Assembly (NCBI GenBank): GCA_947184155.2
Contig: CAMXCT020006763.1
Coordinates: 125,001 to 189,000, forward strand
Length of the DNA: 64,000 bases
Direction: 5' to 3'
Origin: Cladocopium goreaui
Taxonomy: Eukaryota; Sar; Dinophyceae; Suessiales; Symbiodiniaceae
This document shows positions 41,301 through 56,300 of this stretch, in pieces. Made by a program: the position numbers and the translations under genes. Within the stretch, counting starts at the first letter, position 1. Every line of letters begins with the position of its first letter. Below the pieces are notes generated by a model. That model was not told the DNA's origin. It searched no databases and worked only from the letters and a program-made list of their open reading frames with translations.

Positions 41301-44300
41301 AATCCCTACTGACTTTCATTTTTTTAGAGGGGTTCAAACCACCAACCAGACATATTCTCAGACAATCCACATTTTATTGAAACCAACAGAACTCATCAGA
41401 CCTGTTCAACAAGTTATTCTTCTGCGTTAATGTCACGGGCAACCCGATGATCACAGTGGAGAAGGATGCGGTAAATGTTGATGAAGCTGTTCGTTCTTGT
41501 TCTTAGTATTTTTTGGTAAGTTTGCTTGGGAGTTTATATAATCACTATTTTTCTCAAGCTACCTTAGTTTGTTTTCCTGGTTGAAAGAGCATTTTTTGGT
41601 TGGAAACATTCCATGCTCGTTATGCACACATGGTAAAGGGTAGTTTTCATGGTGTGTTTCCTCTGAATACAGCATACCCAGCTATGCATATATATATATA
41701 ATTATATATATAGAATTCTGTGTAAATGACAGCGTTGAAAGGAAAGCAACCGTGAGTGAGAAGACTTTTCTCAAAAAACGGTAAGCCACTACACAATACG
41801 TATATAAGAGTGTATATATATATGTATACGAATTGATGTTTTGATCTTTTGCTGAGAAAATCATATACAAACAGAGTATTTTCCAATGCCATCTTTGATT
41901 ACCAGAACGTATACCCGGATACCCCAAAATGGCAGTTTCTGAATGGGACAACACCAATGATTTATGATCAATCAGGAGAATCTGTCCACGGCGTTACAGG
42001 TCGGATAGTGAGGCCCAAAAGGGCATATCTATGCGTGGCACACACGTAACTGTACTACAGTGGATAGGTCAGATTATTCGTACCACTAAATTCCTATAAG
42101 ATTGGATTATTTGCTCAGTCGGTCAATCTACCGTGCTTCTAAATCTATAGTTTTTTTTGCATGTGTGTAGATTTATACCGATACGGACTGATATGTAGTG
42201 ATACATGGCGATTAGGATTAAACGAAGAAACAGCCAAGCTAGCAGATATTTGTATGATATTTGTCATTGAGGGTCGCTAATTCTACGGCGATTTGCTGAT
42301 GTGAAGAGATCCAGGTTGTTTTCGAAAGATCGATGCCTCTCTCCATGCAACTGGCTTGCACTCAGTGTGTGCCCACCATAGTCATCCATTGGAATGAAAC
42401 CAGCAAGGATGGGGAATAATGGACCATTTGCAGGTTGATTGTTTCATTTTGTTAATCATGTATTTATTTCCCACCCCTGCTAGTACATGGGACGTTCCCT
42501 AACTCAGACTTGGTTAAGTCTCGGTTTATAAATGATTATCATATGTTATCATAACTCCCATAGTGTGTGAGTTAAATCCAGATGTTTGCTGCTCAGCTTG
42601 CTGCTCAGCTCCCATTTTTTGATTACTACATCCCCATTGCATAAGCCAGCTTAAATCCTGCTGTTTCACCCGTAAATTGCAAATCACTTCAAATCCCCAA
42701 TTCTTCATGGTTAATTTGATTTAAATACTATGATTATCTATGATTCATTTCAAATCACTGCAGATTAATCACTGAAATCCCTATGAATCCTCCCATGAAT
42801 CCCAATGTGTTGATTGTTTTCTTGCTCTAGTAACTCTAGTAGTTAAAGCATGTGAAATCCCATGATTCTCATGGTTAAATCACGCATTCCCCATGTTTTG
42901 TTCCCATCTTCCGCATGTTTTCCAGCCCTTTCCACACCGCACCCGCGCCCAAGGCGAATCTCTGGCGGGTCTCCGCGACGAGCATCTCACCGCCGCCGTG
43001 GCCAAGGTGAAGATCGCCGTGCCGCGGACCGAAACCAATCGAAGATGGGGAAAAACAGGGGGGATGAACTATGGTTAACTATGGTTTACTATGGTTAACA
43101 CTATGGTTTACAACGTATATCAGTATTTTTTAATGATATATATATATATACAATATATATATATATATGTATACATATACAATATATATATAATATTATA
43201 AATATACGGTCGGAGTTGGTTTATAAGGTGAAATCCAGGGTTTCCGGTAGATCTAGAATATAGTTTTCATGGGGAGATGACCACTAGTGAAAGTGACGCT
43301 AGTTTCTATGAGATGTTGACTATTTTGAGTTTATGAGTTCATAACACTATTGGTAAGTTTCTATTAGTAGCAACTTTTGGATGAAACTGCCTTTAGCATC
43401 CTTTAGCTACAAGGTGAAGCCCTCTTTAAAGTTGGTTAACTCTGGTTTATTGATGTTTATGGACTGTATATGTATACAGTTCATGGTTTTTAAACCAACG
43501 ACCATAGCTGGTGGGCCTCAGCTACTTGTATTGTGCATATTTACTAGAAGTAGTGGATATTTACATATTAGGAATCAACATTATGTGTAGTAATTATTGG
43601 ATGAAACTAAAGAACCAGCAGAACTGATGGGCAACCCTTTGTGCAACATGCTATTTCAGGACTTTACAATATCACATTCTGAAAATGGGGGTACCACTTC
43701 TTTCACCAGAGACTATTGATGGCCAGTGTTCACCAGAGATAAATCTGGATCATGACGTCACTGGAATGATGGCCAGTGTTGGTATAACCTATGATTATCT
43801 GGGGGATCAAAGAATCAACCCCACTGGCTACACCTTGGCTTCGCCAGAGATGTAGCCATGCATTGCTGTCAAACATTGAATTGACATCATAGACAAGAAC
43901 ACATTAATATGTTTCACATCTATCATGTAGTGTTTACCCATTGGCTCAAAAATACACCCACACATTCTCATCCTCCGGTACGCCCCTGGATGGCCCCGGT
44001 TTGCCATGTCAAAACCTCTATTTGAATGGTTAAACCCAGTAAATACCAAGTAATAAAACATGGAATTTCATGGTTTACAAAAGAAGTATTTCCCAACTTT
44101 CCTAGGTCTTGGCGCCTTTTCAGTTAGTTCTTGGCGCTCGCGAGTTGAGGCCAGTCTTGCCGCCTTTTCCATTTGGTCTTTCAATGGTCCAGTGGTGGTT
44201 TGGGGGAATCCTCACAGCGGTGGAGAGAACTATGACGCGCCTTGGGTGAAAAAGCCACGGCTGCACGTCTGAAAATAAAGTACCCTTAGAAATCCATGGG

Positions 44301-47300
44301 TTAATGGTCATTAGCCCAAAATAGAACTGACTCAGTTTCAGACATCCAAAGTGGTGCTTCCTAGCTGCTAGCTGGCAACCCTGGTTTAGAAGTAGGTTAA
44401 CGGACTGGTTTGTGGTAAAGTTGGGACAAAAAACAACTTCTACTTGGGGGAGCACTATCTTGTGGGGTTAGTTGCTAAAAAAAAAGTATAACTAGATAAA
44501 ACTACCCCCAAATGGGATGAGTTGGGAGGCTTTGCATCTAAAACAAGGTCCAAAAATCTCTATTTTGTAAGGGATTAATGCTCTTGAGCGACCTCAGCCG
44601 AGCTAGCCCAATGATGGGTAAATTCGGGGCATCAAAGTGGCGACTGTTCCAGCTTCAACAAAATTTTTAGCCAGATAGATTGGTAACCCATGATATGTCG
44701 ACTGTGATCATGTTGATGGCCGGAGTCATTGTTCCCAACGTGGGCCCGCCCCCCGAATGGCAACTCAAAGGTAAGCCATTGAAATTACTCCACCCCGACT
44801 GGTGATTAAAAGGGGTTATGAATAAGTTAATAACCTACCTGGTGTATTGGAGGTGTTGATCCAGAATTAAGGGATATAATATAGATATGAACCAACCAGT
44901 ATAATATCATAGAGATCCTATCCCTAGTATGAATAGAGGTTGAATCAGTACGATTTCATCCTTATATCCACTATGAATCATGAATATAAATAATGTTAGT
45001 AAAGCAATAGTAAACCATCCCACAGATGGTTTTTTTTTTCGTGTGGTATAAACATTAATTATAATAACCCATCAAAATATGGATGGCCTATGTTTGCTTT
45101 ACCAACATTGCCCTTAAATAAATACGGGAATGTTTTATATTCTATTATTCATTGAATATCATTAAACATATCCATAATTTGATGGGATGTGCATCACCAT
45201 TAAACCAGATTAGCGTAATATTAATCATCATTAATCCATATAAGTAAAGATATCCATACATGAAAACTGTCATAGCTCAGGTGGAGCATTTGCTGCAGAA
45301 TGTGCAGCAGATCAAAGCCGCTGATACCGCCTTCGCCGCCATCCTGGGCAATGGAAGCGTGGTCACGTGGGGAGCCGCTAGGCTCATGATGTTTGATGAT
45401 ATTTGACGAGTTGAAGGGAGGGAGAGATGAGATTGAGATTGGGAATGAGCAAGTTCTAACCCCATTTAGGGACTGACAAGCACTTTTATGTATATATATA
45501 TATACACACACATAATGATAATAATAATGATAATAATACTAGTGATAATCATAATGATAATGATAATAGTAAGAATAATAATAATGATAATCATAATGAT
45601 AATAATATAATATAATATAATATAATATAATACAATATAATATTAATATTAATATAATATAATATTATATGAAAATAATAATAATCATAATCATAATCAT
45701 AATAATCATAATATTAATATTAATAATAATAATAACAATAATAATAATAATATATAGCCAATTAAAACTGGTAAAGGGCTTTAAGTGTGGCACCTGTTGA
45801 TTGAGCAAAACCTGAACATGTTGGTTGTCACTTTATTACGTTCATCGATACCCTTAGCAATATTGTGTCTAGAATCAAGATATAGACCTTGGTGTATTCA
45901 GACCCAAAGGTATGCTCATTGCAAACTACCGGATTACTTGTATACTGTAGCGGAGGGTATGTTCATTGCAGATGACCAGATTTAACGCATTGTTTCTCAA
46001 AAGCCCTGCCGAGGATCCAACTTGGGGTGGTTTTAGCGATGACGTTGTGCTTCAAAACGTGCGAAGCTTGCCTAAATTCAGAATTGGGACATGCTTAATC
46101 GTTGCGACTAAAAGAATAAAGTCTTGTATCCTTCAAAATTCTTATCGACTACTTTTCTATTTCTTGCGGTCACTATATTTCCTCCATTTTCCCAAACAAA
46201 TTGGAGCAGATGGATGCCTGGATGTGTGTAGATATGGGGATTTCCTAAGTCATGGGGGTACCATAGCTGGATGGTTTATACTGGAAAATCTGATTTAACT
46301 ACGTATATTAAAACGAATTATTTTGGAGTATCGCTATTGTAGGAAACCTACAATATGTTTATGTATACTATACACGAAATTCGTATATTCATCCAATATG
46401 CAACTTTATGTATACATTGATACATTATATATTTATATATTAATAGAGATACATATTATGTACATGTATTTACATTTATTTACCTACACGATATGTGTAA
46501 TTATGTTACAATCATATCAACTATACTGTTGCAAATTCAAATTCATTGTCTATGTCTATGTAATCCAACACTTATAACCAGGTGATTGTCATTTCACAAA
46601 ATGGAAGCCATGGCTCATTTCTGGATGATTTACATTGATTTGGAGGTTTCCAATCCATGGGGGTTACCCCCCAAATCATCCATCACAATAGGATTTCCCA
46701 TTATAAACCCTGGTATAAACCCTGGTTGGTGGTTTGGAACATTTTTTATTTTCCATAATATGTGGGATAATCCGTCCCATTGACTTTCCTATTTTTCAGA
46801 GGGGTTGAAACCACCAACCAGAACCCGCCATTTTGGGGTACCCCCCATTTTAGGAAACCCCCATTGGCCTATAAAAAATGCATCTCAGCACAGGATCGAT
46901 CAGTGGCTCCAGCACCTCCTTCGGTGCCGTCTTGCAGAATGGTGGCGTGGTCACATGGGGCGAAGGTCAAGAGGACCACACAAATCATATCAAGTTGGGT
47001 ACATTATATATATATACTAGGTCAATCTTAGATGGATACTTTAATCCTGGAGTAAACTAACATACCCTCTGGTTATTTAACATTGCCATGGAAAATCCCT
47101 TAGAGATGGAGGTTTCTAGCTGGGAAAATTTTCGATTTCTATGGGTCATTTTCCATGGCTATGTAAAATAACCAGAGGGTATATATAATATATACCTATC
47201 TCCCTTTACAAACCCCAAACATAGCCACATGTCACATTGTACCCCCATCATATCCCGATGTTCAATTGGACACCCCGTTTTTTTTTGGAAACAAACTTCG

Positions 47301-50300
47301 TGATGTCCGCAGTTCCCCTTTTTCGTTCTCTTTTAGGACATCCAGGAGGTTCAAGATGAGCTGCACGATGTGCAAGAAATTGTGGCCACCAGCCACTTGG
47401 ATCCAATGAGCTTGGTGAGCTGCTCTGGGTAAATGACGAGTTTTAGCCAAGAATTAGATCTAATTTTCCAACATGGGTGTGTCTGAAAATAGAGAAAACC
47501 CCATTTTCCCAATGGTTTTGCTGATCATTATCCCGTTTTTAAATGGTTATTTGTTTGGGAATATACCCTATTTTCAGACAAACCCACATGTTTGATAAAT
47601 TAGATGGTCAATTACCATTAATCTAACTTTTAGATACTTTTAGTAAAATATGATAGGCCCTCTCGCCCCACATGTTTGATGGTCAACTTTTCCCCATGAT
47701 GGATGAGACCAATCATGAAATACATTACCAATCTAACGTCGCACCTAAAGAATCCTCAAGACTATATCTGAATTACAGTAAACTCAGTAAATAAATATAT
47801 ATATATATACATATTCATGTACACATTGAACATGAAAATTCTATTTTATTTTTCCCTATATGCATGATGATCATTTACATTTACCCTCCGATAATCAAAC
47901 GTGGCGTGCTGGAACATCCACCATTTATAGCTGATGGTTCTAGCTAGAAACCTTCATTTATAGAGGGGGTTTCCCACATTTTCACATGTTTGATTACCAC
48001 AGGGTATTCAACTATCCCATTATCATTGTCCGATTATTAACATCTATTAATCCATTAACATCCATTATAGAACCATTATTAATCCACCATTGCCCATGTA
48101 CATGATGATCGACTACATTATTGCAACCAACGCACTTGCACTATACTGCAGCTAAGTTTTCCTTAACCCAATTGATACAACTACATTTACCATAGGTTCC
48201 CTCTCATTTCCCCATGTAAAAACGCGGTGCATCACTGCGCTGAGGCACCGCCTTCTGTGCCCTCCGCTCTGACGGCAGCGTGGTTACCTGGGGCAACCGT
48301 GAAATGGGCGGCGAAGTGACGCCACAGGTGCCGGAAAAAATCAAGGGCTTGGGGAAGTTGGGATTGGTTTACAGTGGAATACATTGATTTTGGTTAGGAT
48401 AAACTATTTATTTATGGATGAGCTGAGAATAATTGGGACTAGTTGGGATCAATTGTTGGGATACTGTGGGGATGTTTTTGCTTTGGTAATATATCTATTA
48501 TGGTATTCGTTTTTTTTTCATCTAATACTATTTACTGCCGTTGATAAATAGGATGATAACGATTTACTTCATGCTTAATAGGATTGATCGGGACTACTCG
48601 GGATTTAGAATAGGGTTCACCCTTAGATAGGATATTAGATTAGATTGTATATTTCTTCAGGACAAATTTGTTTGAGTTAGGATTAGCATCGTGTAACTAT
48701 CTAAGGATTAGTTGGGATGGATTGGGATTAATTGTAATGGTAATGAATTGTACTGCTTGTAATGCGTTTTGTAGTGGCACTATAAGCTTCGTAATTCCCC
48801 AAACTTGATTTTTATTCAGCACTACCTATTTACCTAAAGATTAATTGGGACTACTTGGGTTCAATTGTTGATATACTTGTAGTATTCATGGGTTTATAAT
48901 GGTTTGTAAATTTGTTTGACTTAGGATGAACTGTTTAAGGACTATATACTAAATCTATATCTGCGAATTAATTGGGATTGTTTAATTGTTTTGGTTAGGA
49001 TCAACTACTGAAAAGCATAAAATGTAAGCAACTATTGGGATTAATGTTGATGGTTTTTCATGTTTACACCACCATGGTAAATTTTGTGGATGGCTTACTA
49101 TTGCTATTTGCTCACTTGAATATCATGAATTAGGATAATCCTTTCAGTTCGGATCCACTATGTATTCAAGTGTTAGTTCAGATTACTTAGGACTACTACA
49201 TAATTACTTGGGACTATTTGGCATTGGCTGGGACTAATAAGGTCTATTAGATTTACAATGGGATAAATTACCTTACGAGGTGAGGACCCCAAAATGATCG
49301 TCGAGTTGGTTTAGTTCGCTAGGTGATTTTTATGGTCTATGGTAGGTGAATCGAACTAGCTGATTGGTTTATAGATTAATTGTAGTCAAAATTACCTTTT
49401 TATTTGAGGATTACTCTTGGGATTAATTTGGACTGCTAATCATAGTGGTAATGTAATGAATGGTGAATTGACATGAGCTGTGACCCAAACCCTGTTTTTT
49501 TGGTTGTCTTAATCATCAAATACAGTGGTGATAGTCTTGTCGATGCCCATCATTGATATTGATGCGTTGGACATATAGCCTGATATAACCCGTAAAATGG
49601 CCAATTGGGACTACAACGGGGATGTGACTATGATAAGTTGGGGGAAAAACGATTAATCACTGAAATTTGGGGTACACCATTTTCGGACAAACCATGACAA
49701 ACCATACCTGGAACATTTGGGAGAGCATTTTGTTCATAATCCTATTTTACTATCATATATTGCCCAACTATCGTCATATGATATCCTCATTCTATGTCCA
49801 TGATAATTGTTGGGTTGGCAGTCTACCCTTGATCCCTGCCGCTGGGTCGATAGGTGCGGAGAAAGTTGCGGGAAGTTTGCCAAGTGAAAGCTTCGGGCGG
49901 CGCATTCGCAGCCATCCTGAAGAGTCTTGGTATCGGGACGGCCAAAGTTTAGGTAAACTGGTGGCGGTGAGGAGGAGGTTGTCAGCTGGTTTGTAGCTGG
50001 GAATAGCGTCAGAAATCATCGAAATAAATGTAAATTGGTGGTTTTCCAGCGAACCATGTTTGATTACCACCAGAATTGTTTTTTTTTTCATTGTTTTTGT
50101 CTGGTTTCATTTCTTGGTTTACTAAAGTTGGGAAAAACCAAATGATAGCCAGCAAAAAAAATGCACATCTTGTCTTGAAGGGAAAATCAGATAGCCATCG
50201 CAAAAAAAAACACATGAATGTTTGATCATCCAGAACGTGCCAAATTTGGTCTTCTCGGCGATTGTCCGCTTCAAATTCTGCCCACTTTTTGAGCAGAAAC

Positions 50301-53300
50301 AAAGTTTCAAAGCCCTGACGCAACAACCATCAAATGTGCCACGCATGGAAATGGAAACAACAATCAACGGCAAAGCGGCAAACTAATTTGTGTATTAGTG
50401 TGGGAATGCAGCAAACCGCATGTTGTTTAGTAATGTGTGATGAACTTGTTGATCATGAACAGCCATAGTATGGGGATACTGATAAAAGCACGAACCGTTT
50501 GCATTGCGTCGCAAGTATATTGTTTGGCTAGGCGGTACCAAACCTTTCGATGTTCTGTGAAGGCTTACATGACGGTTCCATACATTTCTCATTAAAGATA
50601 CTGTACATTCTATGAGAGAACAATCGCGAATCATTTATTGAATGGGAACTAATATAGATGAGAAATGATGGGAAACAACTTGTTTTATTTTCATGTTTTT
50701 TCATGGGAGATACCAAAAATACCTGTGAAAATTCTGGTGAAGAGAAATATACCCAGCATCGAGTTCCGAGTTCCAAGTTTCATCGCACCAGGAATGGTTC
50801 AGTGGTCACCTGGGGACATCCCAAGTACGGCGGGGACAGCGACATCGTGGAGCAGTTGCGTCAGCTTGGTGACCAAAAAATGATGGCAGTGGCTGGGATG
50901 TTCCATGAAAAAAAACCATCCATTTGGGGTACCTTCCATGTATGGAAACCCTCATATGTACTGAGTGATAATTAAATTCTGGTTATTTAACATAGCCATG
51001 GAAAATCACCATTTTTAATAGGTAAACCTTCTACAAATGGGCCATCTATACCATGGCTATGTTGAATAACCAGAGGATATTCTGGATAAAGATGGATAAA
51101 GCATGTTGTGACCTCACTCCGACGTAAAACTGGAACGATGGGCATAGGGAGAATCCCAGAGCCTAATTTTTTTTCACCGCGACAAGGTGGGGCCCTGAAA
51201 AATAGGAATGTCATGCGCCCATCTAAGGGGATTTGATGTGCTATGTATATAGACTATAGAGATGTAACATGATGTAACATAGTGGATATACTGTGGATAT
51301 GGCGATACAAGTGGACAGCCTTTCTGGGATTTTCTGTGGGACACGTGAGATTTACGTTGGAAACAAGCGCGATCGCCGGGATTTTTCTGTGGTGAATCAT
51401 TGAGCCCCATGATTTGAACCAAGTGACATGTGCCCGATGCTCCTTTGACCACGTTTTTCAGTGACATGTTGGGGTCACCACTTCTTGAAGCAGCTCTGTT
51501 CAAGAACCAACACATTGAGCTGTGCAAGAGAACCAACTCTAGGACATCCCAAGGTTTACCCTCTGGTGAACATACAAAAAGCAATGGAAAATCACCATTC
51601 TATAGCTGGGAAAATAACCACTATTTCAATAGCCATTTTCCACCAATCCGCTGGATGAGCTTGGCATTCCTGAACCTCCGAAGTCGTTTTACCGGGGACC
51701 AGGTGAGTCCCCCCAGTTGTAGCAGTTATAGTTTAAAAAGTAGCCAGAAATAAAAGATATATATATATCTACCATAAACCATAGAATTCACTTACTTATG
51801 ATGCACCAACTTATAGCTATCATTCATCAACGATAAATGTCATGAATTCCACCATTTTTGCCGGTGAAATCGCCATGTTTCGATGGTTCATAAACGAAGT
51901 CCTCACCTCGTAGGGCACGCAGGCAACGTTCAGCAGCTGTGCACCTCTCGCGCCGCCTTCGCCGCTGTGTGCGGCGAGACAAGTTCGGTGGTCACGTGGG
52001 GTGATGCGCGGTTTGGTCTCTTAGCTGGATTGTTTTGAGCGAAACATATGGCGGTTTCATGAGGTTTCCGTTTTGTCACGGGGGAACCACAATCATCCAA
52101 GTCATTAGACTATGACTTGTTGTATTGAAACCTGTGGTGACTTGGGGATCCCCCATTTTTTACGAGACACTCATATATGTTAAAGATATTTAAGGGATCC
52201 TGGCGCGTGTGGAATTGAGGATACAGTCCAGCCAGTGGCAATCCCAAATTGCATATTAGCATGACAAGCGTGTTGTTTTCGTTTGTTTTCTTTTAGGTTT
52301 TGTCTTCTACTTGCAGTATTGTTTGCCTCTACCTCTGGGCCGTCTTCTGTCGATGTGTGTGCAGCGTCCATCAAGTATGTTTGCAAGTGCAAAGAGAAGT
52401 CTCTAGCGTAGCATCACGTTTTTTTGCAACTGCAATAGAGGCCTGTATCATAGAATCTATATTGAATCTATTACATATATATATATGATTCTTATATGAT
52501 GTTTGCAAGTGCAAGAGAGAAGTCTCTAGAGCAGCATCAAGTATGTCTGCAAGTGCAAATGCACATTTATTATCCCACCCCACCCCTGCCCATACCACCT
52601 CATCCCCTACCGTAAACCATCACGTGGCATGCTCTGTGTCAAGAAGTTCAAAAGAAGATAAACAGCGGAGATGAACATAAAAAATGAGCACACATGTAAT
52701 CTAAACAGCACTCACTACACGTACGTTGGGCACCAGCAGGCATAATCAAGGATAAACAACCGCGTGTCAATGTAAATTTATACAAGTTCATCTCAATTGA
52801 TCTCGCTTCACCTAAATACATCTAGTGCTTCAAAAACACATCTTACGTGAAAAGCTGGCAGGCATTGCGCTGGATCATTTGGAAGGAAACACTTGCGATC
52901 CGGGATGATGAAGTCTTTGTTTGAACTCTATTTGTTGCTTCTAGTCTCTAATGATTCTAATGTTGGCTGGATTACTGGAATATATTGGGTATGATTCTTT
53001 GTATTACATGGTGTATCTTGGGTATATTGGGTATGTAATACACCTACGTAAGTTGTTTATTGGGTATATCACATATCACTGGAATATATTGGGTATATTG
53101 GGTATATTTATATTGGCTGGATTACACCTAGGTAATTCTAGGTCCAGGATTGGGCATGCTGCTCTCTTTGGGATGATGTAAATATACCGATCCACATTGG
53201 CAAAACTTCCACTGGTTTTAACTCCCATATCAACAGCCTTTAATACTTTAATTATACGTACCATAATTTTCATTATTGCTATTGTTATGAGTATTGTTGT

Positions 53301-56300
53301 TGTTATTATATATCATCATATATTCCATTATATTCCCATGGTATTCCAATCTTCCCTGCTCAATTCATCGTCATTTCCACTGGTTCTTGCTGGGTGTTTT
53401 TGTTTAGGGAGCTGGGTACTGAGGTGGCGACAGCAGTATGGTACAGCATCAGCTAAGAATCCTGGAATTCTATTGGGGTTATCTGAGCCATGACAAAAAA
53501 AACATACAAATAATGTGGGCAACCCAATGATTAACCTATATACCCTTTGGAGATGGTTTATAGCAACAGGGGAATGGTGTATTGTAAGGTTTACCGCATT
53601 ATAGATTTAAATGAATTGATATATGGTTTCATGTTCTATGGTTTTGTCAACAGTTTGGTAAGAATCAATGAATTGGTTTACGGCAAAATCTACAGGAAAC
53701 GGTGTATTCCAAATTGATCCAAATTGATTGGGAATTCCGCAGGATTTTCCCTTGAACGAATTGCGGAAGAGCATGATACGAACATATCAGGATTTAACCA
53801 CCAAAAAGTTGGTAACACTATAGTTCTGGGTCGTTATATCATTCTATCTATAACATTCTATCGGCCTTACTATACCTTCTACTAGTGGTGGATATTTACT
53901 ATAAAGTAGTGATTAGTGGATATTTACTAATGGGAATCAAAACTGTTGGGATCAAAACTATTGGATGAACCGAATAGAAACTGATAGACACTCATTTTTG
54001 GGGATGGATGAAACTAAAGGTTCAAAACTGGGAGATATTCACCATGAGTTTCTACTAGCAGTAATTTGCCTATCATTGCTTTCGTTAGTGGTGTTTTGGG
54101 AGGGATGGTCTTCCAGGTATGGTCAGTTACCCGGTAAACTAAGAGTTTGCTATGGGAAATCACCATCTTTAATGGGTAAATCAACTATTTCTATGGACCA
54201 TTTTCAATAGCTATGTTAAATTAACAGAGGGTATGTAGGTTTTGCAGTTTTGCACCATGGATTCTGGCAGCTTCAGGAAATGTGATGAAGATCAAGGCGT
54301 CTCAGAAGGCCTTCGCGGCCATTTTAAAGGACAGCGGAGGCGGCAATGGAAAAATGGTGATTTGATAGGCTCTAATGGGATTTAATTGGATTTAATGGGA
54401 TTCGTTGGATCAAATTGATTGAATTTGGGATCCAAAGGGTTTTGTAGGATTTATCTAATGTGACTGAATTTGGGATCGAATAGGATTTGATGGGATTAAG
54501 TTATATACAGTATCTGAGTTGATCTATACCACACATTTCTCTTGTTGTTTTCTGAAATATCAAACTATATCAAACTATCTCGTGGGGTTTATAAACCAAC
54601 TTAGAATTGATAGGCACCACCTAGTAGCCGCTAATTAGAAATAATTCAGGGCAGTTCATAGAACTTCAAGGCTACAGTACCAGCCCAACGGTCACTCCCC
54701 AAGAAATTCTTGTGGGCTGCTATCAAAGAATCCATATCTAGATATTGTCGATATTGTGGTTTCCTGCAATGGAATACCCCAAAAAATGGATGGTTTATAA
54801 TGGAAAATCCTATCAAAACGGATGATTTGAGGGTACCCCCATTTTAGGAAACCTCCATATGAATCTTCATGAAGTTTCCATGTGAAGGGATAGTTTTCAA
54901 TGATTTATGATGACTGTCCCCAGCGGCTTGATACTTGGATGTGCATCCCAGTCAGTAAGTGGTCTACAGTTCTATATTATATATAATCCATCTATAAGCC
55001 ATATATTATATAACTGGGTTATACTACGGTTGTCAACCACTTCCCCACTGGAGGATTCGACAGTGGTCTGCTGGGGTGACGCAAAATCAGGCGGCGATTG
55101 CAGATCTGTACAGTGGCTGGGTTGCAGCGTTTAAGGCTGGCTTGACCTTCCAGTAAACACACAAAACGTTATGGAAATTCATGCTTGTTTCCATGGGACA
55201 TTTGATACCCGTCTAGAAATTTCATGTGCTTGCAGGCTTGCAGGTATCCAAGATTGGCCATGCAATCGGTCATGCAGTATGGTTGAAATGATTCTAATGA
55301 CTTGAGTTGTGGAGTTGTGGGTTTCAGTGAGAACCCTGCAAAACCCCCTGTTGGGTTAGGATATATGGAAGATTCCTATGACTCATAACCAACACCACAA
55401 GAAAAACACCCACGATTTGCCACAAAACGCTTTTTTTTCATGTTTGCACATTGAGAATCTCAATCATCAAGTAAGATTTCCATACAATTTTCCTGGTGCT
55501 AGGAGTCTGAACATTGGGGTGAACCTATCCCACAAAGAACTGGTTGAAGGGAACAGATTCAAGAAATCCCTACTGGTAAATTGCGGTGTAAAGATGGGTA
55601 AAGCTTGCATCAGTTTCCCTGAAATTAACACCAAATAATTGTGATTGGCTCGAAACATATGGATCATGAATCAAAGTAAAATAGTTATAAAATAGTTATG
55701 ACCCCTGTTCACAGAGCAATCATAAATCATTTCAGAATATGGCAATGTGTCCCATAAATATCCATAAATGACCGTGCAATATCCCGAAATATGGCAGATT
55801 GTCCCATAGATGGGTTTTCTCATTAACAAAAAACTCATTTTGGTGCTTTTTGATGAAACTTCTGGATGACTTGTAACGACTTCACTGCGTTCACTGGGAC
55901 GTCATCAAAAACGCTTGTTATCAATAGGGGTATTAATGTCTTCCAAAATGACCTCATTTCAGGTTTGTGTTTTTTTTTGTTCAAGAGTTTTGTTTAATTA
56001 TCCCTATTGTATTCTCACAAATCCCCATTAATCCAAATATAGCTCTTATCTACCTGTTTTGGGCTTTATGGGAATTTATTCCCTGTAGATTAGTAAGCTT
56101 GAAGCTCGGCTTATCAACGGGGATGAATTTGTCGGCTGTAGAGGACTGGCTTCGACACTTGGAAGACCACCCTTCGGTGTCATCAAACACGGCGCCTGCT
56201 GTAACCTCCCCCATTTAGTCCGATGTTTTTGTCCAGCTATAACTGGTTATGACTTCCATTTAGTTCGGCGATTTTGCAGTCATCCACGTTTGATAACACT

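Noticed and set aside
41400-41467. Ubiquitin-like exon candidate (CVNVTGNPMITVEKDA)
   Set aside because: Exons at 40,615 and 42,926 already join in phase with family-typical spacing; adding this would break the domain.
44726-44770. Exon candidate with a GTAAGC donor (SLFPTWARPPNGNSK)
   Set aside because: Phase-compatible, but inserting it would lengthen the GGENYD-VEHLLQNV repeat beyond consensus; more likely a decoy donor or introner start.
55240-55290. Exon candidate VSKIGHAIGHAVW
   Set aside because: The sequence is the right end of introner family D (GGTATC.AAGATTGGC.ATGC), seen at other sites.
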